Below, in pieces: positions 15,939-23,722 of a stretch of 64,000 nt of DNA. Under the pieces are notes generated by a model, which saw nothing but the letters and a program-made list of their open reading frames with translations, did no database searches and was not told the origin of the DNA. The position numbers and the translations under genes were made by a program. Position 1 is the first letter of the stretch; every line of letters begins with the position of its first letter. Location of the stretch: NCBI GenBank assembly GCA_036276115.1, contig DATBEM010000125.1:30598-94597 (forward strand), read 5' to 3'. The DNA comes from Trebonia sp036276115 (GTDB lineage: Bacteria > Actinomycetota > Actinomycetes > Streptosporangiales > Streptosporangiaceae).

Positions 15939-16699
15939 CGCTCGACTTCACCGCCATTGACTTCGAGACCGCGAACTCGCACCGGGCCTCGGTCTGCTCG
16001 GTCGGGATGGTGAAGGTCCGCGACGGCCAGGTCGTGGGCCAGTCCGGCGGGCTGGTGCGCCCGGGCCCCGGCCACGATCACTTCGACGGGTTCAATACCG
16101 CCATCCACGGCATTACCGCCGAGATGGTGGCGAAGGCACCGCCGTGGCGGCGAGTCGCCCGCTGGATCGCCCACTACGTCGGGACTGACCTGCTGGTCGC
16201 CCACAACGCCGCCTTCGACGTTGGCGTGCTCCGGGACGCGTGCACGGCCGGGAGCATCCCCTGGCCTCGCCTCGACTTCCTGTGCACCATGCTTCTCGCC
16301 CGCCGGGCACTCCGCCTGCCGTCCTACCGGCTGCCGTTCGTCGCCGCCGAGTGCGGCGTGGAACCCGGCCGCTACCACGAGGCCCTCAGCGACGCCCGCG
16401 CCTGCGCGCAGATCGCGGTCGCCCTGGCGCAGAAGCAGGGCGCGGGCACGCTCCGCGAGCTCGCGGCCGCCCTCGACATCCGCGCCGGGCGCCTGGAAGA
16501 AGGGCAGTACGTCCCCGGCGCACGGCGCGATGTCAAGGGCGGCCGGGCCGGCCGCCCGCGCCCGTTATCCGCCCTTTCATTTCACGGCTGCCCCGGCGCC
16601 AGTCGCTGGCCTGCGGTTCCTGCCTCCGCTGAAAACCGCGCCTGCGGGCGCGGTGGACGACGGGGCACCCGGGCGCGGCTAATGAGGGCAGTCAGGTGA
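15935..16699 (+). CDS. DnaQ-like 3'-5' exonuclease (DEDDh)
   Basis: 254-residue exonuclease. Exo I is present as FTAIDFETAN (Asp and Glu metal ligands), Exo II around LLVAHNAAFDVGVL, and Exo III as HEALSDARACAQI with the His-x4-Asp of the DEDDh subgroup. These enzymes remove nucleotides from 3' ends, as in polymerase III epsilon or repair and RNA-trimming nucleases. The catalytic domain ends near residue 170; the C-terminal 80 residues are Arg/Gly-rich and probably disordered. The start GTG overlaps the preceding gene's stop. The substrate is unknown, and pairing with the hypothetical protein upstream is the main clue. Confidence 0.88.
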   Translation: MTLDFTAIDFETANSHRASVCSVGMVKVRDGQVVGQSGGLVRPGPGHDHFDGFNTAIHGITAEMVAKAPPWRRVARWIAHYVGTDLLVAHNAAFDVGVLRDACTAGSIPWPRLDFLCTMLLARRALRLPSYRLPFVAAECGVEPGRYHEALSDARACAQIAVALAQKQGAGTLRELAAALDIRAGRLEEGQYVPGARRDVKGGRAGRPRPLSALSFHGCPGASRWPAVPASAENRACGRGGRRGTRARLMRAVR

Positions 16700-16717
16700 T
16701 ACCGGGAGGACTGGGCA

Positions 16718-18880
16718 ATGGCCGCAAAGAGAGCCTCGATCGCATCCGTGCTGCTGCTGGTGGCCGCCTTGCTGCCGGGGGCCGGACTGCTCGCGGCGAC
16801 GCCCGCCGTGGCCGCGACCGCCGTGGCCGCGAGCGCGCAAGCGACCGCCGCGAGCGTCACCGTCAACGCCACCGCCGGGCTCGGGACGATCCCGGCCGGG
16901 GCGATCGGCCTGGGCGCCGCCGTGTACGACGGCGACATGAACGACGCCGCGATACCGCCGCTGCTGAAGGCGGCCGGGATCAACGCCCTGCGCTACCCCG
17001 GCGGCTCCTATTCCGACATCTACAACTGGCAGACCGAGGCGGCGGCGGCCGGCGGGTACGTGGCCCCGGACACGAGCTTCGCGGACTTCATGACGACCGC
17101 GAACGCCGCTAGCGCCCGGCCCGTCATCACCGTGAACTACGGCACCGGCACCCCGAGCCTGGCGGCGGCGTGGGCCCAGGCGGCGGCGGGCGACTCGGTC
17201 GGCTACTGGGAGGTCGGCAACGAGGTGTACGGGAACGGCACCTACGGGACCAACTGGGAGGCGGACGCCCACTGCGACACCTCGCTGAACGGGCCAGCGG
17301 TGACGATCGGCAGCGAGCCGTCGCAGACCTACGGGTGCGGGCCGGCTCAGTATGCCGCAGGAGTCGCGCAGTTCGAGTCCGCCATCCACGCCGTGAGCCC
17401 GAACGCGAAAGTCTGCGCGGTCTTGACCACGCCCGGATTCTGGCCCGACGGCGTGACCAATTCGCAGTACCCGCAAGCCTGGAACCAGACCGTGCTCAGC
17501 GCGCTGGGCTCCGCCACCCAGTGCGTCATCGTGCACTACTACCCGGGCGGATCGTCGACCGCGGGCATGCTGACGGATCCGGCCGGCATCGCTGGCATCA
17601 TGGCGACGCTGCACAGCGAGATCAGCCAGTACGCCGGCATCGCCAGCGCCGCCAGCGTCCCCGTCCTGGTGACCGAGACTAACTCCTCCATCGACATGGA
17701 CACCCAGCCCGCGGCCCTGTTCGGGGCGGACATGTACATGACGTGGCTGGAGAACGGGGCCGGAGAAGTCGACTGGTGGAACGAGCACAACGGCGAGGGC
17801 AGCGTCTCGACCGTGGACGGCGCCACCGACTACGGCGACCAGGGGATCTTCTCCAACAACAGCAACTCCGGCGGCACCGCCGAGCCCGCCACCGACACGC
17901 CCTTCGCGCCCTACTACGGGATCGAGATGCTGTCGAAGCTGGCGGCGCCGGGGGCCACCATGGTCACCGCCAGCGCGAGCCAGTCGCTGCTGCGGGTCCA
18001 TGCCGTCCGGGACGGGTCGGGGAACCTCAACGTGCTCATCGACAACGAGGACCCGTCCAGTTCCTACGCGGTGAGCCTGGCCTACAACGGCTTCACCGCC
18101 ACCGGCAGCCCCACCGTGTACACGCTGGCCAACAACGCCACCTCGATCACCAGCGCGGCCGGCAGCGCCAGCTCGGTCACCGTCGCGCCCTACTCGCTGA
18201 CCGTCGTCCACGTTCCCGGCAGCGGCGGGACCGGCGTGACCGCCCCCGGAGCGCCCGGCCAGCCGGTGGCCTCCGGCCTGTCCTCCAGCACCTCGTCCAG
18301 CACGTCGGGCACCGCCACCCTCACCTGGCCGGCCGCCGCCGCGGGCACGTACCCGGTCACCGGGTACCAGGTCTACCGGGCATCAGCGGGCGGCAGCGGC
18401 ACGCTCGCGGCCACGACGACCACCACCAGCGCCACCCTGACCGGGCTGACCATCGGGGCGAGCTACACCTACGACGTGGTCGCGGTCGACAGCCACGGTA
18501 ACCCCTCGCTGCCCTCTCCCCCGGTCACGTTCACCGTGCCGCCGCCCGCCAGCGCCAGCTGCGCGGTCCACTACGCGCTCCAGGGCAGCTGGCCGGGCGG
18601 CTTCCAGGGCGGCGTCACGATCACCAACAACGCCACCACGCCGGTCAACGGCTGGACGCTGACCTGGACCTGGCCGTCGAGCGCAGTGGCGATCACCCAG
18701 GCCTGGGGCGCCACCGCCACCCAGTCCGGCGCGGCCGTGTCGGCCGTCAACGCCAGCTACGACGCGATGATCGCCGCCGGCGGCGGGACGGCCATCCTCG
18801 GCTTCCTGGCCAGCGACGCCAGCCAGCCACCGGCCCCGGCCGCCTTCTACCTCAACGGCCACGTCTGCGCCAGCGACTGA
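16718..18880 (+). CDS. Secreted arabinofuranosidase-like glycosidase with Fn3 and CBM2
   Basis: 720-residue secreted protein. Signal peptide about 1-40, then a clan GH-A type catalytic barrel (about 45-400) with YPGGSYSDIYNWQTE and WEVGNEVYG, where the Asn-Glu pair is the acid/base site, and VLVTETNSSID, likely carrying the nucleophile Glu. A beta-sandwich (about 400-505), an Fn3 module (about 510-607) and a C-terminal CBM2 (about 610-720) follow. The pattern is closest to GH51-type alpha-L-arabinofuranosidases, so removal of arabinose from xylan is likely, but another GH-A specificity is possible. GGGAGGA lies eight bases before the ATG. It complements the GH10 and GH48 enzymes. Confidence 0.8.
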   Translation: MAAKRASIASVLLLVAALLPGAGLLAATPAVAATAVAASAQATAASVTVNATAGLGTIPAGAIGLGAAVYDGDMNDAAIPPLLKAAGINALRYPGGSYSDIYNWQTEAAAAGGYVAPDTSFADFMTTANAASARPVITVNYGTGTPSLAAAWAQAAAGDSVGYWEVGNEVYGNGTYGTNWEADAHCDTSLNGPAVTIGSEPSQTYGCGPAQYAAGVAQFESAIHAVSPNAKVCAVLTTPGFWPDGVTNSQYPQAWNQTVLSALGSATQCVIVHYYPGGSSTAGMLTDPAGIAGIMATLHSEISQYAGIASAASVPVLVTETNSSIDMDTQPAALFGADMYMTWLENGAGEVDWWNEHNGEGSVSTVDGATDYGDQGIFSNNSNSGGTAEPATDTPFAPYYGIEMLSKLAAPGATMVTASASQSLLRVHAVRDGSGNLNVLIDNEDPSSSYAVSLAYNGFTATGSPTVYTLANNATSITSAAGSASSVTVAPYSLTVVHVPGSGGTGVTAPGAPGQPVASGLSSSTSSSTSGTATLTWPAAAAGTYPVTGYQVYRASAGGSGTLAATTTTTSATLTGLTIGASYTYDVVAVDSHGNPSLPSPPVTFTVPPPASASCAVHYALQGSWPGGFQGGVTITNNATTPVNGWTLTWTWPSSAVAITQAWGATATQSGAAVSAVNASYDAMIAAGGGTAILGFLASDASQPPAPAAFYLNGHVCASD

Positions 18881-19021
18881 CCAGGCCCGGCCCTTGACGC
18901 AGACGGGCAAATCCCTACTGCTCGCATCGCGCGGGTAGCGGAGCGTCCCCGGTGGCGCCCCGTGTGCCAGGCTGGGTGCGGCGCCGCCGATCCGGGAACG
19001 GCCGCAGTAGCGCCGGCCCGG

Positions 19022-19258
19022 TTACGCCCCGGGCCGGGGGCCGTGGTCATCGGCCGGCGGCGTTACCGCCGGGGCCGGCGGCCCGGGCCGCGATTCGGCG
19101 TCACCCGCGTGGAGGTCCTTCATTTCGGACTTGAGGATGCGCACTGACTTGCCGAGCGAGCGGGCCGCGGCCGGGAGCTTCGCGGACCCGAAGAGCACGA
19201 TGAGCATCCCGGCGATGATCAGGATCTTCCACGGGCTGTCGAACAGGTCGCCAATCAT
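19022..19258 (-). CDS. tatA: Twin-arginine translocase subunit TatA
   Basis: 78-residue TatA/E protein. A single N-terminal membrane segment (WKILIIAGMLIVLFG) is followed by the conserved Phe-Gly hinge and SAKLPAAARSLGKSVRILKSEM amphipathic helix (core KLPAAARSLGKS), then an acidic and proline-rich tail. TatA forms the size-fitting pore for folded proteins with RR signal peptides. The ATG overlaps the sortase stop (ATGA), so the gene follows the sortase in one operon with the Tat-exported ferritin-like gene. It is probably an extra paralogue, since the main tatA usually sits with tatC. Confidence 0.9.
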   Translation of the reverse strand: MIGDLFDSPWKILIIAGMLIVLFGSAKLPAAARSLGKSVRILKSEMKDLHAGDAESRPGPPAPAVTPPADDHGPRPGA

Positions 19259-20142
19259 TTCTGTCCTTTCCTGACCGCACTGGTCAACCCGGGCTTTTTC
19301 GCCGCGCGCGAGCTGGCCAGCGTGGCGTAAATGACGATGTTGGACAGGTAATGGTGAGTCTGGTAATCGAACTGGCCGCCGCAGGTGATGAGGCGCAGCC
19401 CGGCGTAGCTGACGGGACCGTAGACCTGCTGGGCGGGGAAGCTCGACTTCTGGTACTCATCGACGGCATCAACGCGGAAGATGGCGGTGGTCCCGTCGGC
19501 CCGGGTCACGTCGACCTCCTCGCCGGGCCGCAGGGCGCCGAGGCGGAAGAACACGCCCGGCCCCTGGTAGGAGTCAACGTGCCCGGCGATGACGGCCGGG
19601 CCGAGCTGGCCCGGCGCGGGCCCGAGGTCGTACCAGCCCGCTTCCCTGACCCCGGCCGCCGTGAGCGGCGGGACCTGCAGGGTGCGGCCGGCCGCGAGGC
19701 CGAGGTTGACCAGGGTGGCGTGCACCCCGATGGCCGCGATGGCGAGCGACACGGGCCGGGACCAGGGCAGTGCCGCGGAGCCCGGCGTCCCGGGTGACAC
19801 TGCCCCCGCCGGCGCGGGTGACGGCGCGCCGGACCCCAAGGCCTCCGGCCCCAAGGCGCCGGACCCCAAGGCGCCGGACCCCAAGGCCCCCGGTCCCGGG
19901 GATCCGGGCACCGGGATGGCCCCCAGGTCGCGGGGCGGAGCCGGGGGCGTCTCCTGGGCCAGCACCCCGGTCACCACGAGGCCGGCGCCCAGCAGCGCCA
20001 GGGCGCCGGCCACGCCCGCCCAGGCGGCCCGGCCCGGCCAGGAGGCCCAGGACCGGCGGCTGCCGGGCCGGGTGCCCGGTGGCCGGGGCGGGCGGGGGCG
20101 GCCCGGCCAGGGCCGCCCCCGCCCGCCCGGCGGGCCAGTCAC
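19255..20142 (-). CDS. Class F-type sortase
   Basis: 295-residue membrane-anchored sortase. An Arg/Pro-rich cytosolic N-terminus, one membrane segment (about 39-60), a linker with GALGSGALGSGALG repeats (about 85-106, from a tandem DNA repeat), and the sortase barrel (about 125-285). Catalytic His188 lies in AGHVDS and Cys254 in LITCGGQFD. The Arg normally found a dozen residues later (YRDN in class F) appears to be Leu266 (HYLSN), so either another Arg serves or activity is altered. Sortases cleave a C-terminal sorting motif and attach proteins to the wall. The ferritin-like gene upstream in the operon has a sorting-signal-like C-terminus and is the obvious candidate substrate. Confidence 0.85.
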   Translation of the reverse strand: MTGPPGGRGRPWPGRPRPPRPPGTRPGSRRSWASWPGRAAWAGVAGALALLGAGLVVTGVLAQETPPAPPRDLGAIPVPGSPGPGALGSGALGSGALGPEALGSGAPSPAPAGAVSPGTPGSAALPWSRPVSLAIAAIGVHATLVNLGLAAGRTLQVPPLTAAGVREAGWYDLGPAPGQLGPAVIAGHVDSYQGPGVFFRLGALRPGEEVDVTRADGTTAIFRVDAVDEYQKSSFPAQQVYGPVSYAGLRLITCGGQFDYQTHHYLSNIVIYATLASSRAAKKPGLTSAVRKGQK

Positions 20143-20162
20143 GGCCGGGCGGTTGTCCCGGC

Positions 20163-21434
20163 TCAGGACGCCGTCTCGTCGCCGGCGGCACTCCCGACGA
20201 CAGCACCGTCGGCGCCAGCATGGTCAGCGCCAGCACGGTCAGCGACAGCACGGTCAGCGACAGCACGGTCAGCGACAGCACCGCTAGCAGCGGCGACGCG
20301 GCCGCGCCGGACGGCGAGCCCGCCCGCGACCGCGGCCGCCGCCAGGACCCCGGCCCCGCCGGCGAGCAGCCCCGTGTCCTCGACCCCGGCGGTCCCGCCG
20401 CCACCGGTCGCGGGGGCGCCGGCCGGCATCGTGCCGCCCGTCGTGCTCGTGTTCAGCGAGCCGTTCAGCCCGGCCGGGAAGAAGCCGCCCGAGGTCGCGA
20501 CCTTCGGCGTCAGGTACACGATGTTGAGCACCTCGCCCGGGGTGCGGCCGTAGGCCAGGCCGCTGGCGTCGGCGGGGACGATGTTCTCCAGCCCGTTCAC
20601 GGTCACGCCCTGGTCCTTGCCGTCATCCAGCGCGCCGCGGGCGGCGGAGATCTTGTTGGCGGCGGCGGACAGGCCCAGGTCGTAGATCCGGGTCCGGATC
20701 GCGCCGGCGTGGTAGGCCTCCACGCTCAAGATGCCGGCGGCGGCGTCCAGGTAGGTCTTGCTGGAGATCAGCGGGGCCGCCCCCTTGTAGGCGGTCACGC
20801 CGACGTCCTCGAAGATGAACGCGCCGAGCAGGAAGTTCTGCTCGTTGGCGAACGGGTCGAAGGCCGTCCCGGCCGGGACCACCCCGGCCGCCTGAGCGGC
20901 GGCGGTGAAGCTCTTCATGAGGTCGAGGGCCGGCTGCGACACCGCCGACGCCCCCAGTGCCGCGCGCAGGGCGCTCACGTGCGCCAGCTCGTCGCCCGCG
21001 ATCTCCTGGGCGAGCTGCTGGATTCCCTTGGACTTGAACGGGACCTGCTTGCCGCCCGAGATCCCGCCCTGGGTGCCCGTGCCGCTCATCAGGGAGCCCG
21101 GGATCGCGGAGCCGTGCACCGCGAAGGAGTAGAAGTTAGCCTCCAGGTACTCCAGGTTCAGCGCGAAGTTCAAGATCGCCGAGTCGCTGATCGCGCCAGC
21201 GTCGTCGTCCTTGGCCGGGGCCGCCGAGGCGACGCCCGCGCCGGCGCTGAGCATCGCCCCGGCCGCGACCGCGCCGAGGCCCGCTATCCCGGCCTTGCGC
21301 AGGAACCGGCGCCGGTCGCTGGCGTTCTCGGCGCTGCGGCTGATGGCATTAGTCACGAACTCGTGGTCCAGGAGCTTCCGATTACCCTTGCCGCACGCGC
21401 CTTGCACTGGCAGCCCGTTACCGCTAGATTCCAT
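20163..21434 (-). CDS. Tat-exported ferritin-like protein with C-terminal membrane anchor
   Basis: 423-residue protein. Tat signal with RRRFLRKAG at about 41-49 and hydrophobic h-region to about 72; ferritin-like domain about 80-310 with four helices carrying Glu/His pairs (NLEYLEANFY, EIAGDELAHVSAL, FEDVGVTAY, SVEAYHAGAIR). A Gly/Ala-rich stretch leads to VEDTG, a hydrophobic segment (GLLAGGAGVLAAAAVAGG) and RRGR. That order looks like a non-canonical sortase signal, though a further 45 residues with VADRA repeats follow. Ferritin-like domains bind di-iron or act in metal or redox stress; the activity is unknown. It is the first gene of an operon with sortase and tatA, and divergent from an Nramp transporter. 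Confidence 0.85.
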   Translation of the reverse strand: MESSGNGLPVQGACGKGNRKLLDHEFVTNAISRSAENASDRRRFLRKAGIAGLGAVAAGAMLSAGAGVASAAPAKDDDAGAISDSAILNFALNLEYLEANFYSFAVHGSAIPGSLMSGTGTQGGISGGKQVPFKSKGIQQLAQEIAGDELAHVSALRAALGASAVSQPALDLMKSFTAAAQAAGVVPAGTAFDPFANEQNFLLGAFIFEDVGVTAYKGAAPLISSKTYLDAAAGILSVEAYHAGAIRTRIYDLGLSAAANKISAARGALDDGKDQGVTVNGLENIVPADASGLAYGRTPGEVLNIVYLTPKVATSGGFFPAGLNGSLNTSTTGGTMPAGAPATGGGGTAGVEDTGLLAGGAGVLAAAAVAGGLAVRRGRVAAASGAVADRAVADRAVADRAGADHAGADGAVVGSAAGDETAS

Positions 21435-21532
21435 GGTTCCCCCCGCTTTTGGTATGGCGATCGGGGCAATACCCGGGGTAGATTGCGGTAACCTTCGAAC
21501 TTGAGAAAGGTGCGGCCGGGTTAGCCAGCCTG

Positions 21533-21549
21533 GTATTAAATGCTAATAC
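21533..21549. promoter_or_regulatory. 17-bp palindrome between ferritin-like gene and Nramp
   Basis: GTATTAAATGCTAATAC has perfect six-base arms (21533-21538 and 21544-21549). It stands in an AT-rich part of the 208-bp divergent region. Its size and place fit a metalloregulator (DtxR/MntR-like) operator, but it does not match a consensus I know well. Confidence 0.45.
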
Positions 21550-21642
21550 AAGCCACTTGGCGTTTTCGGCGCCATTCGGGCGCAACCGCCAATAGCGGCG
21601 GGAGCAGTTTCCGGCGGGCGGCCGCCGGGCACTCACCGGACC

Positions 21643-22956
21643 ATGCTCCAGCCGCTTACCCCGCCCAGCCCGGGCCCCGCCACGCGGGACGGGGGCGGCG
21701 ACGTCATCGCCCGGCCGGCGGCCGGGACCCGGCGGCGCCGGGCGCGGGCCGCGCTGGGCCTGCTCGGCCCCGCGTTCGTGGTGTCGGTCGCCTACGTCGA
21801 CCCGGGTAACTTCGCGACGAACTTCGCGGCCGGGGCGGGGCACGGCTACGGCCTGGCGTGGGTGGTCGTGATGGCCAGCGTCATGGCGATCGGAGTCCAG
21901 TACCTGGCGGCGAAGGTCGGCCTGGCGACCGGGCGGAGCCTGCCCGAGCTGTGCCGGGACCGGTTCGGGGGCCGGGCCAACCTGGTGCTGTGGCTGCAGG
22001 CCGAGGTGGTCGCGATGGCGACCGACCTGGCCGAGTTCGTCGGCGCGGCGATCGGCCTCAACCTGCTCTTCGGGCTGCCGCTGCTGGCGGCCGGGCTGGT
22101 CACCGCCGTGGTCGCCTTCCTGCTCCTCGCGCTGGAGCAGCGCCGCCGGCGGCGCTTCGAGCAGGCGGTCATCGCCCTGCTCGCGCTGGTCGGCGCAGGC
22201 TTCGCCTACCTCTTCCTCACCGCTGGCCACCAGAGCTACGAGCAGCTCGCGGCCGGGCTGGCACCCCGGCTGAGCGGGCCGGACGCCCTTAGCCTGGCCG
22301 TCGGCATCATCGGCGCGACCGTCATGCCGCACGTCGTCTACCTGCACTCGGCGCTGCTGAAGGAGCGGGGCGCGGCCGCGGGCCGCGCGGAGCGCCGGGC
22401 GCTGCTGGCCGGCAGCAAGTGGGACTGCGTCATCGGCCTGAGCACCGCGGGCCTCGTGAACCTGGCCATGCTCTGCGTGGCGGCGGCGCTCTTCCACCAT
22501 CGCGGGCTAGCTGACGTTGGCGGCCTCATCGCCGTGCACGCCCGCCTCGGGGCCCTCGCGGGCGGCAGTGCCGCCCTGGCGTTCGCCGTCGCCCTGATGG
22601 CGTCGGGGCTCTCGTCGGCCAGCGTCGGGACCTACGCCGGGCAGGTCATCATGGCGGGCTTCACGAGCTGGCGCGTTCCCGTCGCCGCCCGGCGGCTGGT
22701 GACGATGCTGCCCGCGCTGCTCGTGCTGGCCCTCGCGGTCAGCCCCAGCCAGGCCCTCGTGTACTCCCAGGTCGCCCTGTCCTTCGGCATCCCGTTCGCC
22801 CTCGTCCCGCTCCTGCTCATCAGCCGTGACCAGGCGGTCATGGGCGAGCTGGCGAACCGGCGGCTCACCAGCGCCCTGATGCTCGCCACGACGATCATCA
22901 TCTCCGCGCTCAACGCCTGGCTGCTGGGCGGCGCGATCGCCGGGCTGGTCCCGTGA
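21643..22956 (+). CDS. mntH: Nramp-family divalent metal transporter
   Basis: 437-residue inner-membrane Nramp transporter with about 11 membrane segments. The metal-binding motif is DPGNFATN in helix 1 (the family has DPGN), and the second half-site appears as MPHVVYLHSAL in helix 6 (family MPH). These bind Mn2+ or Fe2+ and import it with protons. The protein ends with a last hydrophobic segment (LLGGAIAGLVP). The start ATG 21643 has only a weak ribosome binding site (ACCGGA), so a start a little further in is possible. It is divergent from a ferritin-like gene, consistent with iron/manganese handling. Confidence 0.92.
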   Translation: MLQPLTPPSPGPATRDGGGDVIARPAAGTRRRRARAALGLLGPAFVVSVAYVDPGNFATNFAAGAGHGYGLAWVVVMASVMAIGVQYLAAKVGLATGRSLPELCRDRFGGRANLVLWLQAEVVAMATDLAEFVGAAIGLNLLFGLPLLAAGLVTAVVAFLLLALEQRRRRRFEQAVIALLALVGAGFAYLFLTAGHQSYEQLAAGLAPRLSGPDALSLAVGIIGATVMPHVVYLHSALLKERGAAAGRAERRALLAGSKWDCVIGLSTAGLVNLAMLCVAAALFHHRGLADVGGLIAVHARLGALAGGSAALAFAVALMASGLSSASVGTYAGQVIMAGFTSWRVPVAARRLVTMLPALLVLALAVSPSQALVYSQVALSFGIPFALVPLLLISRDQAVMGELANRRLTSALMLATTIIISALNAWLLGGAIAGLVP

Positions 22957-22966
22957 GGACGCGGGC

Positions 22967-22995
22967 GGCCCGCTAGCCCCTCGGGCTAGCGGGCC
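22967..22995. terminator. Bidirectional terminator, Nramp/fasciclin
   Basis: A perfect 13-bp stem (22967-22979 with 22983-22995, GGCCCGCTAGCCC and complement) with a 3-base loop sits between the convergent Nramp and fasciclin genes. It has no T run but is very stable. Confidence 0.8.
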
Positions 22996-23010
22996 GGGTC
23001 GCCGCGTCGC

Positions 23011-23652
23011 TTACTTGGGCATCAGGACGGAGTCGATGATGTAGACGGTCGCGTTCGCGGTCTGGACGTTGCCGCACACCACGTTGGCCCCGTTGACGGT
23101 GTAGGTGCCGCCGGACATCGCGGTGGTGACGGTGCCGCCCTCCAGGGTCTTGAGGGTCATGCCCGTCGCGAGCTGGGCGGGCGTGTACCGGCCGGAAACG
23201 ACGTGGTAGGTGAGGATCTTGGTGAGCTCGGCCTTGTTGGCCAGGACGCTGCTGAGGGTCGAGGCCGGGATCTTGGCGAAGGCCGAGTTCGCCGGGGCGA
23301 ACACGGTGATGGCGCTGGCCGCGTTGAGGGTATCGACCAGGCCGGCCTTCGTGACCGCGGTGACCAGCGTGGACAGCACCGGGTTGGCCGACGCGGCGGT
23401 CGCGACGGGCGCGGTGGCCATCCCGGTGAAGCTGCCGGCCCCCGACTTGGGCACCGACGCGCACCCGGGCCCGAAGTCAGCCATGGTCGCGGCCGACCCC
23501 GAGTCGCTCGAGGTGGGCATGGCCGACGACGAGGCCGACGCCGCCGGGGCCGAGCCGGCCGCCGCGGTCGACGAGGACGACGAGCTGCACGCCGCGGCAC
23601 TGAGGGCCAGGGCCGCGATGGCAGGCACGGCAAGCAGGCGAAGGTTCTTCAC
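23011..23652 (-). CDS. Fasciclin-domain lipoprotein (MPT83/MPT70-like)
   Basis: 213-residue lipoprotein. Signal and lipobox LSAAAC end at about residue 22, a Ser/Ala-rich spacer runs to about 60, and one fasciclin (FAS1) domain follows to the C-terminus, with ITVFAPANSAFAKIPASTL and ILTYHVVSGRYTPAQL as its H1 and YH boxes. FAS1 proteins mediate adhesion or binding at the cell surface. The start is GTG 23652, chosen for AAGGAGAA eight bases upstream and for the signal peptide; longer frames have no signal. It lies with a molybdopterin oxidoreductase and SigK/RskA. In mycobacteria SigK controls the fasciclin proteins MPT70 and MPT83. Confidence 0.92.
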   Translation of the reverse strand: MKNLRLLAVPAIAALALSAAACSSSSSSTAAAGSAPAASASSSAMPTSSDSGSAATMADFGPGCASVPKSGAGSFTGMATAPVATAASANPVLSTLVTAVTKAGLVDTLNAASAITVFAPANSAFAKIPASTLSSVLANKAELTKILTYHVVSGRYTPAQLATGMTLKTLEGGTVTTAMSGGTYTVNGANVVCGNVQTANATVYIIDSVLMPK

Positions 23653-23722
23653 TGTGTTCTCCTTGATGTTGGGTTTTAGTGCTGGCTTCTGGTGCGGGGA
23701 TGTACCGCCCGCCGCCTGGCGA

